A stretch of 22,963 nucleotides of DNA. It comes from a virus. The number at the start of each line of letters is the position of its first letter. Within the stretch, counting starts at the first letter, position 1. The stretch covers positions 1 through 22,963 of IMG/VR virus record IMGVR_UViG_3300028025_005103; one strand, 5' to 3'. Below, in pieces: positions 6,736 to 13,841 of this stretch. The notes below the pieces were generated by a model that searched no databases, had not been told where the DNA came from, and was given only the letters and a program-made list of their open reading frames with translations. A program made the position numbers and the translations under genes.

Positions 6736-7961
6736 TGCCTATTCCAACTACTAGAGTCGAGCTTGGTTTTGATGGCAATGGGCCAGGGCCATTCTTTGTG
6801 CTGGATGACCCGGTTGCCGGTGTTTTAGATAACACTTCGTATGTGTTGGCTGGGCCGTATTTTCAGGATGTTAGCGAGTATGTGATAAACATCCGCACTA
6901 ATCGCGGTAAGTCGCGTGCGCTGGATAGGTATCAGGCTGGGCAGGTTGGCATCGACTTCAATAACCGCAACCGTTACTTTGACCCGACATTTACGGCATC
7001 GCCGTTTTATGGACAGATTGTGCCTCGCCGCGATGTGCGAATTTATGCCAATAATCTCGAGGTGTTTTATGGCACTATCGATGACTGGGACTTGGTCTAT
7101 TCGCCTAGCGGTGATTCGATTGCGAGCCTAAGTGCTTATGACGGTTTTGCGTTTCTTTCTCAGCAGACTTTGGCGGCGGCTACTAATACGGTGCAGTTGT
7201 CTGGTGCGCGTATCAATGCGGTGCTTGATGATCCAGGTGTAAATTGGCCGGTTGCTCAGCGTGCCATTGATACTGGTGTTGAAACTTTGCAAGCCGATGT
7301 GGTTGAGGCTGGTACTAACGCGCTGCAATACATGCAGACTGTGGAAACTAGCGAGCCTGGCGAGTTGTTTATTGCTAAGTCGGGTAACTTGACTTTTCTT
7401 GACCGGTCAAGTGTCGCGCCATCGAGTGCTGCACCGGTGTTGGCTGATGATGGCACAGGCATTAATTACTCGAGTGTGCGCGTGGTTTATGGCTCGGAGT
7501 TGCTATTTACTCAGACTGAGCTAACGCGTGTGGGTTCGAGTTATCTGGCTCAGGGTAACGATCTAACCTCTCAAGAGGTTTACGGTATCCGTACTTTGAC
7601 TAGCGATAATCTTTTGCACAATTCTGATGCGGCGTTGCAGACTTTGGCTAATTACCTGGTCAATGAGTATTCGCGGCCTGAGTATCGTTTTGAGGCTGTC
7701 GAGGTTATTCTGTCGCAGGTTTCGACTGTAAATCAGAATCTGCTTTTGGGCCTCGAGCTTGGGTCGGTTTGTAAGGTGATTTTCACGCCTAATGGCATTG
7801 CACCGGCGATCACCGAGTTTGCCAAGATTATCTCAATCTCGCACGCGAGTGATGGTATTGAGCATCGTATGGTTTTGGGTCTGGGTACACTAAACACCGA
7901 TGTGTTTGTTTTAGATGACGCTGCGTTTGGTATCCTTGATGCAGGGCGATTGAGTTTCTAG
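6735..7961 (+). CDS. Minor tail / distal tail protein
   Basis: A 408-residue protein coupled by TAATG to the tape measure gene. N-terminal region: FFVLDDPVAGVLDN, followed by YVINIRTNRGKSRALDRYQAG and VGIDFNNRNRYFDP, which is the typical opening of actinophage minor tail proteins located after the tape measure. The middle has RDVRIYANNLEVFYGTIDDWDL, a galectin-like beta region. The C-terminus repeats the N-terminal phrase (FVLDDAAFGILDAGRL), as often seen in this family. It probably forms the baseplate hub or distal tail ring. Function is assigned from this pattern and gene order. Confidence 0.7.
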   Translation: MPIPTTRVELGFDGNGPGPFFVLDDPVAGVLDNTSYVLAGPYFQDVSEYVINIRTNRGKSRALDRYQAGQVGIDFNNRNRYFDPTFTASPFYGQIVPRRDVRIYANNLEVFYGTIDDWDLVYSPSGDSIASLSAYDGFAFLSQQTLAAATNTVQLSGARINAVLDDPGVNWPVAQRAIDTGVETLQADVVEAGTNALQYMQTVETSEPGELFIAKSGNLTFLDRSSVAPSSAAPVLADDGTGINYSSVRVVYGSELLFTQTELTRVGSSYLAQGNDLTSQEVYGIRTLTSDNLLHNSDAALQTLANYLVNEYSRPEYRFEAVEVILSQVSTVNQNLLLGLELGSVCKVIFTPNGIAPAITEFAKIISISHASDGIEHRMVLGLGTLNTDVFVLDDAAFGILDAGRLSF

Positions 7962-7969
7962 GAGTATAG

Positions 7970-8227
7970 ATGGCTGGCGCAGGTTACAAAGATTTCACCG
8001 CAGGTGCGGTGCTTACTGCCGATCAGGTAGACACCTATTTGATGCAGCAAACCGTTATGGTTTTTGCATCATCTGCAGCTCGCACAACCGCTCTTAACGG
8101 CGTGGTTTCTGCTGGCATGGTTAGTTACTTGACCAGTACCGCGCAGACTCAGTATTACAATGGAAGTGCCTGGGTCGATCTTGGCGGCGGCGGCGGTTTC
8201 GACAATTTTCTACTAATGGGAGCATAA
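7970..8227 (+). CDS. Small tail-tip protein
   Basis: An 85-residue protein preceded by AGGAGTATAG. It has the recurrent actinophage tail pattern: YKDFTAGAVLTADQVDTYLM, then VMVFASSAARTTAL, a GMVSYL strand, and YYNGSAWVDL before a Gly run. These short proteins are usually found between the minor tail protein and the fibre genes and have beta-rich ends resembling the N-terminal anchoring segment of fibres. It may attach the following proteins to the tail tip. No enzyme signature is visible. Confidence 0.55.
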   Translation: MAGAGYKDFTAGAVLTADQVDTYLMQQTVMVFASSAARTTALNGVVSAGMVSYLTSTAQTQYYNGSAWVDLGGGGGFDNFLLMGA

Positions 8228-8231
8228 AAAG

Positions 8232-8561
8232 ATGCCAACAATTTACAAAGTTTTGGGCCAGTCTGCACCATCGGCGACAACTAACACCGATGTTTACACC
8301 AGCCCAGCAAGCACTCAAACTGTTATCTCAACTCTTACGGTTGCTAACCGCGCGGCTACTGCAGCCACTTTCCGCATTGCGGTTCGCCCGGGTGGTACTG
8401 CGATCGCGAATCAGCATTACATTGCTTACGATGCAACTGTTGCAGCGAGCGATGCCACTAACTTGACTTTGGGTGTTACTTTGGCGGCGACAGATGTTGT
8501 GACCGTTTATGCCAGCACCGCTAACCTGAGCTTCAACCTTTTCGGTTCGCAGATTTCTTAA
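8232..8561 (+). CDS. Small beta-rich tail-tip/fibre protein
   Basis: A 109-residue protein almost abutting the previous gene. Composition is dominated by Thr, Ala, Ser and Val in alternating strands, with TIYKVLGQSAPSATTNTDVY at the start, TLTVANRAATAATFRIAVRPG in the middle, and VTVYASTANLSFNLFGSQIS at the end. That ending and the ATNLTLGVTLAATDVVTVYAS phrase are typical of small actinophage tail proteins near the fibre. It is probably structural, perhaps a jelly-roll domain displayed at the tip. The role is inferred from composition and context. Confidence 0.5.
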   Translation: MPTIYKVLGQSAPSATTNTDVYTSPASTQTVISTLTVANRAATAATFRIAVRPGGTAIANQHYIAYDATVAASDATNLTLGVTLAATDVVTVYASTANLSFNLFGSQIS

Positions 8562-8572
8562 GGAGTTAGTCA

Positions 8573-9541
8573 ATGGCTATCTCAACCGTTGCAAAGTCGG
8601 GTCTAACTACTTTCGATAAGTTTCAGCGCACAAGTGCTGGCAATACACCGGCTACTGGTGTTTTTGTTATGGCTGGCAATAACACAAGCGCGAGCAACTA
8701 TGCGACTAGCGCAGACGGCATAACTTGGACTTTGCGCAGCGGCACACACATGGGCCAATCTTGGGGATTGTATAAAATTGGCTCGGCTTTCGTAAATGTT
8801 GCCGGTGGAGCGGCCAATGTCGTTTCTACTGTTATTGATGCTGTTAATGGGCCGGTAACAACGGGTGGTACGCGACTCGCACCGCCTACGACTGACGCCG
8901 GTTCTCTTGACGGAGTCGTTTATACAAATAACGGCTGGGCTATGTGGAATGTTTGGGGCTGGCATTTCAACGGGTTTGGCTTGACCAATGGCGGCTCTAG
9001 CATCACTTTTACTTCGTTGGTTTATGGCAACGGCCGGTGGGTTCGAGTTACTAGTGGCAACATCGCTTACTCGATAGCAACGGCAGAAAAATTCCCAGCA
9101 GGTCTTTCGTATACTGGCGCAACTTCAGCAGTTACTTCGCCGCACCGAGTTGTTTTTGATAACGGCATTTTTGTTGCATCTGGCTCAAATGGACTAGCAA
9201 CATCAACTGATGCAATCACCTGGACTCAGCGCAGCTCGGCTGGTGACTTTAGATTTAACCGCATTATTTTTGCTGGCGGTTTGTGGTTTGCTGGTCTAAG
9301 CTCTGGCGCGTTTTACACTTCACCTGATGCAATAACTTGGACTGCGAGAACATCAATGGCCGGTTCAAACTTGGTCGGTGCAACTTATGGTGCTGGTGTC
9401 TGGTGTGTTATGACTGCGGCTGGATCGCTGTTTTCAAGCCCTGATGGAACAACCTGGACTTCGCGTACTAATCCGGTAACTGGCACTAACTGGATTACTG
9501 ATTCGACTGCTCAGGGTTCGTCAGTTTTGGCGTTTGGTTAG
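8573..9541 (+). CDS. Tail fibre-like protein with Asp-box (propeller) repeats
   Basis: A 322-residue protein with a clear AAGGAG site. It carries Asp-box-type repeats: TSADGITWTLRS at residues 45-56, then three evenly spaced ones, STDAITWTQRS from 211, TSPDAITWTAR from about 249 and SSPDGTTWTSR from 288, so about 38-39 residues apart. Such S-x-D-G-x-x-W turns mark blades of beta-propellers, known in sialidases and in phage adhesins. Being near the end of the tail operon, this is a good receptor-binding candidate; a carbohydrate ligand is an inference. No catalytic Asp/Glu/Tyr set for a glycosidase can be named from the sequence. Confidence 0.65.
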   Translation: MAISTVAKSGLTTFDKFQRTSAGNTPATGVFVMAGNNTSASNYATSADGITWTLRSGTHMGQSWGLYKIGSAFVNVAGGAANVVSTVIDAVNGPVTTGGTRLAPPTTDAGSLDGVVYTNNGWAMWNVWGWHFNGFGLTNGGSSITFTSLVYGNGRWVRVTSGNIAYSIATAEKFPAGLSYTGATSAVTSPHRVVFDNGIFVASGSNGLATSTDAITWTQRSSAGDFRFNRIIFAGGLWFAGLSSGAFYTSPDAITWTARTSMAGSNLVGATYGAGVWCVMTAAGSLFSSPDGTTWTSRTNPVTGTNWITDSTAQGSSVLAFG

Positions 9542-9547
9542 GAAATT

Positions 9548-9793
9548 ATGAATATGCGCGCAGAATTTGTTGATGGCGTTTTGCTTGGTTTCGATGGTGT
9601 GAATGATGCACCGTTTTTGTCGCAACCGACTTGGCCCGATGGTACGGCTTGGGCTAATGAGGCTCAGGCTTTAGAGTTTTTTGATGTGTTGGTTACTTCA
9701 CTTACAGATGAGTCTGCACCGCTAGTTGGCAACAACCCGGCTAATCATCCGCAAGAGCGACTGGTTATCGAAGAAACCGAATCGCCTAAATAA
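9548..9793 (+). CDS. Small acidic protein after the tail fibre
   Basis: An 81-residue acidic protein with AGGA before the ATG. It reads MNMRAEFVDGVLLGFDG, then PFLSQPTWPDGTAWANEAQALEFFDVLV and a charged tail (ERLVIEETESPK). The phrase QPTWPDGTAW followed by an A-x-x-F/W helix is reminiscent of the short C-terminal fibre-associated or fibre-assembly proteins that follow fibre genes in many siphoviruses. It may be a hinge, an assembly factor or a minor virion part. No domain is recognised with certainty. Confidence 0.45.
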   Translation: MNMRAEFVDGVLLGFDGVNDAPFLSQPTWPDGTAWANEAQALEFFDVLVTSLTDESAPLVGNNPANHPQERLVIEETESPK

Positions 9794-9800
9794 TCATCGG

Positions 9801-9815
9801 CTAAACTAGGTTTAG
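9801..9815. repeat. Short inverted repeat before the lysis genes
   Basis: CTAAAC, TAG, GTTTAG forms a 6-bp stem with a 3-base loop in the 66-base gap between tail and lysis genes, followed by TTATT. The stem is AT-rich and too weak for a confident terminator; it could equally be an operator or part of a promoter for the lysis genes. Confidence 0.3.
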
Positions 9816-9859
9816 TTATTCACCGAATCCACGCTTTCGGCTAATAGAAAGTTTGTTTG

Positions 9860-10066
9860 ATGGATTCTGGCAACGATAAGATTCTGATTCAGTTGGTTCG
9901 CGACATCGCTGAAGTAAAAGCGATGGTGCAGAATTATGCCGACATTGAGTTGCGTGTGCGCGAGCTTGAGAAAGAGCGTTGGAAATCTGCCTGGATCACC
10001 GGGTTGCTTTCGGCGGCTATCAGCTCATCGGCGGTTGCGGTAATTATTCGTTTGGTTGTGGCCTGA
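9860..10066 (+). CDS. Small coiled-coil protein with C-terminal membrane anchor (lysis cassette)
   Basis: A 68-residue protein starting at ATG 9860 (the TTG one codon earlier is less likely). Residues 5-45 form a charged amphipathic helix (QLVRDIAEVKAMVQNY, ELRVRELEKERW), and the end is a single membrane segment with the sequence LLSAAISSSAVAVIIRLVVA. This is the layout of XhlA-type and similar lysis-accessory proteins: cytoplasmic coiled coil plus tail anchor. It overlaps the endolysin gene (TGATG), so it belongs to the lysis operon, possibly helping or restraining the holin. A structural or spanin-like role cannot be excluded. Confidence 0.5.
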   Translation: MDSGNDKILIQLVRDIAEVKAMVQNYADIELRVRELEKERWKSAWITGLLSAAISSSAVAVIIRLVVA

Positions 10067-10539
10067 TGACCGCGATGCAGTATTTTGAGCCGTTTCCTAA
10101 GAATCGTGGCGATGAGTTGGGCAATTTTGCCTCTTACCGCACTCAGCCTCATCGAGGCTCGGATTGGGGCATTCGTAAAGCGATCGAGAATCAGCCGATT
10201 CGTGCGATCACTAATGGCCGGGTCAAGAAAATCTTTTGGTCTGATGTGTTGGGTCATTGCCTGGTGCAGTCGAGTGGCGATGGTATCAACTGGTTGTATG
10301 CTCACCTGGCTGCTAAGCCGGCCCTCGAGCTGAATAGTGTTTTGGTTGGCGGTCAGACTGTTGTTGGCCTGGTGGGTGGCGGTAAGAAAACACCTAGTGG
10401 CTCGGCATCGACTGGCGCTCATTTGCACATGGCTGGGGCGCGTGGCACGCTAAATGTTCACTTAGCTCCGTATGAAAATTTGGTTGATGTGCATAAGCAC
10501 ATAGACGCCAATCTAAAGCCCGTAAGTGAAAGGGGTTAG
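10066..10539 (+). CDS. M23 family peptidase, endolysin
   Basis: A 157-residue protein starting at the ATG that overlaps the upstream TGA (a second ATG is at 10075). It contains the zinc and catalytic motifs of M23 (lysostaphin/LytM-type) peptidases: HRGSDWG (His29, Asp33), WLYAHL (His80) and GAHLHM (His119, His121). These enzymes cut peptide cross-bridges in peptidoglycan. There is no signal peptide, so it needs a holin for release, and a holin-like gene follows at once. No separate wall-binding domain is visible; the last 35 residues (YENLVDVHKHI...) are short. Gene order strongly supports the endolysin role. Confidence 0.8.
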   Translation: MTAMQYFEPFPKNRGDELGNFASYRTQPHRGSDWGIRKAIENQPIRAITNGRVKKIFWSDVLGHCLVQSSGDGINWLYAHLAAKPALELNSVLVGGQTVVGLVGGGKKTPSGSASTGAHLHMAGARGTLNVHLAPYENLVDVHKHIDANLKPVSERG

Positions 10540-10542
10540 CAG

Positions 10543-10833
10543 ATGACTTCAAATAACATCAAAAGCCGTCTAAGAGCCGTATACGGCGTTTTAGGGGCTA
10601 TTGCGTGGCGTGGGTTTGGGCTATTCCTGTTTATTTTGGGTGCATCGGCTGGTACTGGCGCTGTTGTGGTCGGTAACTGGATGACCGGCGTTCTTATCGC
10701 GTGGGCCACTTTGATGCTGGGCGTGATTGGCGCGATTGGTTATGCCATTGCGACTACTGGCGCGGCGACTGAAGAAACCGTTGCCAGGGCGACTCAGGAT
10801 GCTGTTCAGAAAGCCAACGAAACTAAGAAATAA
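10543..10833 (+). CDS. Holin-like membrane protein
   Basis: A 96-residue protein preceded by AAAGGGG. Two hydrophobic segments lie at about residues 23-45 (GFGLFLFILGASAGTGAVVV) and 49-70 (TGVLIAWATLMLGVIGAIGY), with a charged, helical C-terminal tail (EETVARATQDAVQKANETKK). Size, two membrane spans, charged tail and position right after the endolysin are typical of actinophage holins, which form the membrane lesion that lets the endolysin through. Its last 11 bases overlap the end of the convergent whiB gene. Confidence 0.65.
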   Translation: MTSNNIKSRLRAVYGVLGAIAWRGFGLFLFILGASAGTGAVVVGNWMTGVLIAWATLMLGVIGAIGYAIATTGAATEETVARATQDAVQKANETKK

Positions 10834-11059
10834 GCCGGCCGCGATCTTCGGGCGATAATCCGCCATAGATTCCAAACGGCTCGGCAGCCATGATGCCATA
10901 GTTGCGACATTGCTCGACAACCGGGCAGGTCTTACAAAGCTCTTTCGCTATTTTCTCGGCCATGCGCTGCATGATGCTATCTGGCTGATCTTCGGGAAAG
11001 AATAGATCGGGCGACTGTTCGCAGGGTACACCGCCAGGCGTTTCCAGCACTAGTTCCAT
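10823..11059 (-). CDS. whiB: WhiB-family iron-sulfur regulator
   Basis: A 78-residue protein if ATG 11059 is used; GTG 11101 would add 14 residues and might be leaderless. The WhiB signature is complete: a first Cys followed by SPDLFFPE, then CKTCPVVEQC (C-x2-C-x5-C) and FGIYGGLSPEDRGRL, the G-[IV]-[WY]-G-G turn plus basic end. The four Cys hold a 4Fe-4S cluster, and the protein binds sigma factor or DNA. Phage WhiB proteins such as TM4 gp49 can interfere with host septation and exclude superinfecting phage. It lies alone on the minus strand between the lysis and replication blocks, convergent with the holin gene and divergent from the exonuclease gene. The long open frame up to 11350 is not the gene. 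Confidence 0.85.
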   Translation of the reverse strand: MELVLETPGGVPCEQSPDLFFPEDQPDSIMQRMAEKIAKELCKTCPVVEQCRNYGIMAAEPFGIYGGLSPEDRGRLIS

Positions 11060-11132
11060 CAGGCGGTCTTTCGCATTCTGCGTTTGTCGGTGGTCTTGCA
11101 CATAATTAGGGTACTCAATGAAAGGGTATTTT

Positions 11133-12005
11133 ATGGCAAAACTATTAGGCAACTTTGAGTCGGGTTCGGCTGAGTGGTTGGCGTTGCGTGAGGGCGAGGC
11201 TGTTGTTACTGGCACGCTCGCCGGCATTGTTTGTGGGTGGTCGCAATGGGAATCGCCGTTTACTGCGTGGGCTAAAGCAACCGGCAGGATTCCGAGCGAG
11301 GTCAAACAGTCGCTTGCGATGCGTTTCGGCCAGGTGTTTGAGTCGGGCATAAAGCAGGTTTGGTCTGAGTTGAATCCTGAGTTTGTGATTCATGATGATG
11401 TTGGCACTTTCGCGCATGACGATCATGATTGGGCTAGAGCTAACCCGGATGGGTTGCTAACTTACCCTGATGGTTCGATGGGTGTACTCGAGATCAAGAC
11501 GGCGCGTGTGCCGTTTGATGAAGTGCCGTTGAATTATCGGGCGCAGGTGTTGTGGTATTGCTGGGTGATGGGTTTGCGTAAAGCAAAACTGGTGGCCCTT
11601 TTCAGCGGCAACGATCTCAAAGAGTTCGACATTGAGTTTGATGATTTTGAGTTTGCTGGAATGTTGAGCGCGGTTGAGCGTTGGCGTAAGTGTGTGTTGG
11701 ATGATGTGAAACCTGAGTGGGATGGGTCTGCTAATACTCTCGAAACGGTGAAGTTTCTGAATCCTGGCGTGGCCGATTCGGGTGTTGATTTGGGTGATTT
11801 GGGCATAAGTGTACAAAATGCACAATCGGAGTTTGATGAGGCTCAGACTCACCTGAATGAGATGAAGTCGCGCACGCTTGATGCGTTGGGTGATTCTAAG
11901 TACGGTTATGTTGAAGTCAGCGGCGAGCAGTATGTTGTTTGCACTCGGGCCGTAAACCGTAATGGCGTGGTTTCTTTGAGTATCAAGAAAGGTAAAAATG
12001 TCTAA
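11133..12005 (+). CDS. YqaJ-like PD-(D/E)XK recombination exonuclease
   Basis: A 290-residue protein starting at ATG 11133, seven bases after AAAGGG (ATG 11118 is upstream of that site). The N-terminal WLALREGEAVVTGTLAGIV resembles the R-x-x-x-[IV]-T-[AG]-[ST] entry of YqaJ/lambda Exo proteins. Key residues: Glu70 (GQVFE), Asp106 (ANPDGLL), and Glu120 with Lys122 (VLEIKTA), the PD-(D/E)XK set, followed by YRAQVLWYCWVMG, the Q-x-x-x-Y-x-x-V-x-G helix. Such enzymes degrade one strand of double-stranded DNA for single-strand annealing. An annealase-like gene follows two genes later, so this is one half of a Red-like system. It is the first gene of the replication operon. Confidence 0.8.
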   Translation: MAKLLGNFESGSAEWLALREGEAVVTGTLAGIVCGWSQWESPFTAWAKATGRIPSEVKQSLAMRFGQVFESGIKQVWSELNPEFVIHDDVGTFAHDDHDWARANPDGLLTYPDGSMGVLEIKTARVPFDEVPLNYRAQVLWYCWVMGLRKAKLVALFSGNDLKEFDIEFDDFEFAGMLSAVERWRKCVLDDVKPEWDGSANTLETVKFLNPGVADSGVDLGDLGISVQNAQSEFDEAQTHLNEMKSRTLDALGDSKYGYVEVSGEQYVVCTRAVNRNGVVSLSIKKGKNV

Positions 12006-12213
12006 CATTACTGAGCAGATGGTGAATCTGGTTGGGGAGTTGCAGAAAGCGTTGAGCGCACAGTTGCAGCTCAATGAGTTGATGCGTAAGCGCATCGAGA
12101 AGTTAGAGAATCACGCGGTTATGACCGGTGATGCGGTGTTGAAACTTATCAAGGATCAGCATGGCGCTGATAAGTGCGGTAGGCATTGTGCATGTAAAGC
12201 TGGTGAGATGTAA
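11998..12213 (+). CDS. Small coiled-coil protein with Cys/His tail, unknown
   Basis: A 71-residue protein between the exonuclease and annealase genes, overlapping both (ATGTCTAA before, TAATG after) and preceded by AAAGG. Most of it is an amphipathic helix (VNLVGELQKALSAQLQLNEL, KRIEKLENH). The C-terminal region carries DKCGRHCACKAGEM, three Cys and a His close together that could bind a metal. I do not recognise the family. Its position inside a two-gene recombination module suggests a helper of one of the partners, but this is only contextual. Confidence 0.55.
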   Translation: MSNITEQMVNLVGELQKALSAQLQLNELMRKRIEKLENHAVMTGDAVLKLIKDQHGADKCGRHCACKAGEM

Positions 12214-12773
12214 TGGCATCTTTCAACCTGGCTGATTATGAAACGGTCGAGCAGCGCATAAAGCGTTTCTACACCGATAACCCGAATGGCCGCATCATCA
12301 CTAAAAACAAAACATCGCCAACCGATAGGGCCGTTTCGACTTGGGTTGTGAAAGCTGAGATTTGGTTGCCGTTCGAGAATCCCGAGCTTGAGAAAGTCAA
12401 TTTCTCTAAGATGCCTGGTGCATACCTAAAAGCGACCGGCTGGGCGTTTGAGATTGACGGTCAGGGCATGGCTAACAAAACATCGGCGCTCGAGAATGCT
12501 GAAACTAGCGCCATCGGGCGTGCGTTGGCTAATGCTGGCTATTCGGGCAACAAGCGTGCCTCGCGTGAGGAAATGGCTAAGGTCGCCAAACAAACCGACA
12601 TAACCGACATAACCGACAAGAAACGCGACTGGCTGGGTGAGGCCGACAAACTAGCATTGACTTATGATGTTGATGGTTTGCGGTTGCTCTACACCGATGC
12701 GGTGGCTGCCAACGCTGGGCCGAAGATTTTAGAGAAAATCAAAGCCTATGGATCAGAAGTTGCCAAACCTTAA
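12213..12773 (+). CDS. ERF-like single-strand DNA annealing protein
   Basis: A 186-residue protein coupled to the upstream gene by TAATG. The hallmark is the segment ENAETSAIGRALANAGYSG, matching the E-T-S-A-x-G-R-A-L-A-x-x-G motif of ERF-superfamily annealases and their phage relatives; before it lies AEIWLPF and ATGWAFEIDGQGMANK, likely the beta sheet of the ring fold. The family forms rings that anneal complementary single strands, here together with the YqaJ-like exonuclease. The linker holds a Thr-Asp-Ile repeat encoded by a small tandem repeat, and the C-terminal part (about residues 145-186) looks like a separate helical bundle. I prefer ERF to RecT because of the motif. Confidence 0.65.
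   Translation: MASFNLADYETVEQRIKRFYTDNPNGRIITKNKTSPTDRAVSTWVVKAEIWLPFENPELEKVNFSKMPGAYLKATGWAFEIDGQGMANKTSALENAETSAIGRALANAGYSGNKRASREEMAKVAKQTDITDITDKKRDWLGEADKLALTYDVDGLRLLYTDAVAANAGPKILEKIKAYGSEVAKP
12594..12618 (+). repeat. 9-bp tandem repeat inside the annealase gene
   Basis: ACCGACATA occurs twice in tandem followed by a partial third unit (ACCGACA), encoding TDITDITDK in the linker of the annealase. In-frame 9-bp units can vary in number by replication slippage without breaking the gene. Confidence 0.5.
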
Positions 12774-12915
12774 AATTCTTTTGGCCTCGATTCTCGAGCT
12801 GCAAGAGTTGATTGATTACGCGTTTTTTAGTGGCCAGCACAATCTGTTGCCTGGTCTGATTGCTCTACAAAAAGAGAGGCTGGTGCATCTTGATAACACC
12901 CGATCAGGTAATTAG
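12748..12915 (+). CDS. Small hidden gene, 55 residues, unknown
   Basis: An open frame beginning with ATG inside the last codons of the annealase gene and ending inside the next gene. The product has a mainly helical pattern: MDQKLPNLKILLASILELQE, LIDYAFFSGQHNLLPGLIAL, QKERLVHLDN. Without it the stretch from 12774 to 12889 would be empty in an otherwise gapless operon, which argues for it being real. It is soluble-looking with a hydrophobic core. I recognise no family. No strong ribosome binding site is present, so translation would probably depend on coupling to the annealase gene. Confidence 0.5.
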   Translation: MDQKLPNLKILLASILELQELIDYAFFSGQHNLLPGLIALQKERLVHLDNTRSGN

Positions 12916-13225
12916 CGAGATTCAGCGTTTGACTGGTGAGGCTGCTAAAGCGCCTCAAGCGATTTATGATGCCGAAAAGGTGGTTGCCGATAAGCAGTTG
13001 GCTTATGACCGTAAGAGCGCGCTCGAGTTTATGAATGCTCAGGGTACTGTTGCCGATCGTGAGAATCTGGCTAAGTACAATTCGGCTGATGAGAAATTTG
13101 AGTTGGAGTTGGCTAAAGCCGAGCTGAATCGGGTCAAGAATAAGGCTAAGCAGTTGGCTGATGCCGGTGTTTTGACGGCGAGTATTGGCCGCCAGGTGGA
13201 GTTGATGTACCGTAACGCTGGCTAA
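12890..13225 (+). CDS. Coiled-coil protein of the recombination operon, unknown
   Basis: A 111-residue highly helical protein. Start chosen at TTG 12890 (product MITPDQVISEIQRLTGEAA) with AGAGAGG about ten bases upstream; an in-frame TTG at 12860 is the alternative. The body has heptad-like Ala/Leu/Lys/Glu periodicity (AIYDAEKVVADKQLAYD, ENLAKYNSADEKFELELAKA, LNRVKNKAKQLADAG) and ends TASIGRQVELMYRNAG. Similar small coiled-coil proteins commonly follow the annealase gene in actinophages, but I cannot assign a biochemical function. It overlaps the 55-residue upstream gene. Confidence 0.55.
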   Translation: MITPDQVISEIQRLTGEAAKAPQAIYDAEKVVADKQLAYDRKSALEFMNAQGTVADRENLAKYNSADEKFELELAKAELNRVKNKAKQLADAGVLTASIGRQVELMYRNAG

Positions 13226-13234
13226 TCTTGGATT

Positions 13235-13465
13235 ATGTCGATTAGCAACACTTGCGGTTTTTGTGGGTCATCTTTTGAGGTGGCGCACAATCAAGAGGTC
13301 AGGTTATGGCGCGAGTGGCGCGAAACTCACCGTTGCGAGGCCAGCCCGGATGTGACCGAAACTAACATTATGACTTCGGCGGAAACCTCGAGCGAGCGTA
13401 TCGGCTTTCAGATGAAGTCACTCAACATCGAGTTGCCGGATAAGCCTGGCTGGGGCGATGAGTGA
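13235..13465 (+). CDS. Small zinc-ribbon-like protein
   Basis: A 76-residue protein with CGFCGSSFEV near the N-terminus followed by ETHRCEAS, so C-x2-C plus H-x-C about 25 residues later: a plausible zinc site. The remainder is polar. TAATCT lies six bases before the ATG and there is no good ribosome binding site, so a leaderless transcript is possible. Its TGA is overlapped by the GTG of the HNH gene (GTGA). I recognise no named family; a DNA- or RNA-binding accessory role would fit the operon but is not shown. Confidence 0.5.
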   Translation: MSISNTCGFCGSSFEVAHNQEVRLWREWRETHRCEASPDVTETNIMTSAETSSERIGFQMKSLNIELPDKPGWGDE

Positions 13466-13824
13466 GGCCGAAAGAGTTTCTGCGACTGCTCGAGCGTGAT
13501 GGTGGCAGGTGTTGGCATTGTGGTAGCACCGGCGATGATCTGATTCCGCAACATCGGGCGAATCGTGGTTTTGGTGGCGCAAGCACCGGATCGAAATTTA
13601 ACAAGCCCTCGAATCTCATTGTGATGTGTAGCCGGGCAAATTTTCTGATGGAGTTTGATGCCGATTTTGCAGCTCGCGCCAGGCTGTTTGGTTGGAAGTT
13701 GTCGCGGTGGGCCGATCCGACTGTTGTGCCGGTCTGGGATGGGCCTAAGCAGGTTTATTGCATTTTGGGCGATGACTTTTCGCGAATTGAGTTGCATAAC
13801 TACGGCAAGGGTGTATTGTCTTAG
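13462..13824 (+). CDS. HNH-type nuclease-like protein
   Basis: A 120-residue protein starting at GTG 13462, coupled to the previous stop. It has CWHCGSTGDDLIPQHRANRGFGG, the zinc Cys pair followed by the beta-alpha-metal region, then KPSNLIVMC, the N of HNH, and later FGWKLSRWADP, a motif of actinophage HNH proteins of this size. In the canonical motif the first His pair reads HH; here it is QH, which might lower or abolish cutting. Possible roles are DNA processing in replication or a remnant of a homing-type nuclease. The end of the gene marks the end of this operon; a regulatory gap follows. Confidence 0.6.
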   Translation: MRPKEFLRLLERDGGRCWHCGSTGDDLIPQHRANRGFGGASTGSKFNKPSNLIVMCSRANFLMEFDADFAARARLFGWKLSRWADPTVVPVWDGPKQVYCILGDDFSRIELHNYGKGVLS

Positions 13825-13841
13825 CACGATAGAATAAAAGA

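Noticed and set aside
9801-9820. Intrinsic terminator after the tail genes
   Set aside because: The six-pair stem has only two G-C pairs and only a short T-containing tail, so it is recorded merely as an inverted repeat.
11060-11350. Long N-terminal extension of the whiB reading frame
   Set aside because: The extension lies inside the exonuclease gene on the other strand and does not resemble WhiB; WhiB proteins are short, and ATG 11059 or GTG 11101 gives a normal length.
11457-12095. 212-residue minus-strand frame
   Set aside because: Antisense to the exonuclease gene; the long frame results from codon bias of the real gene and shows no domain.
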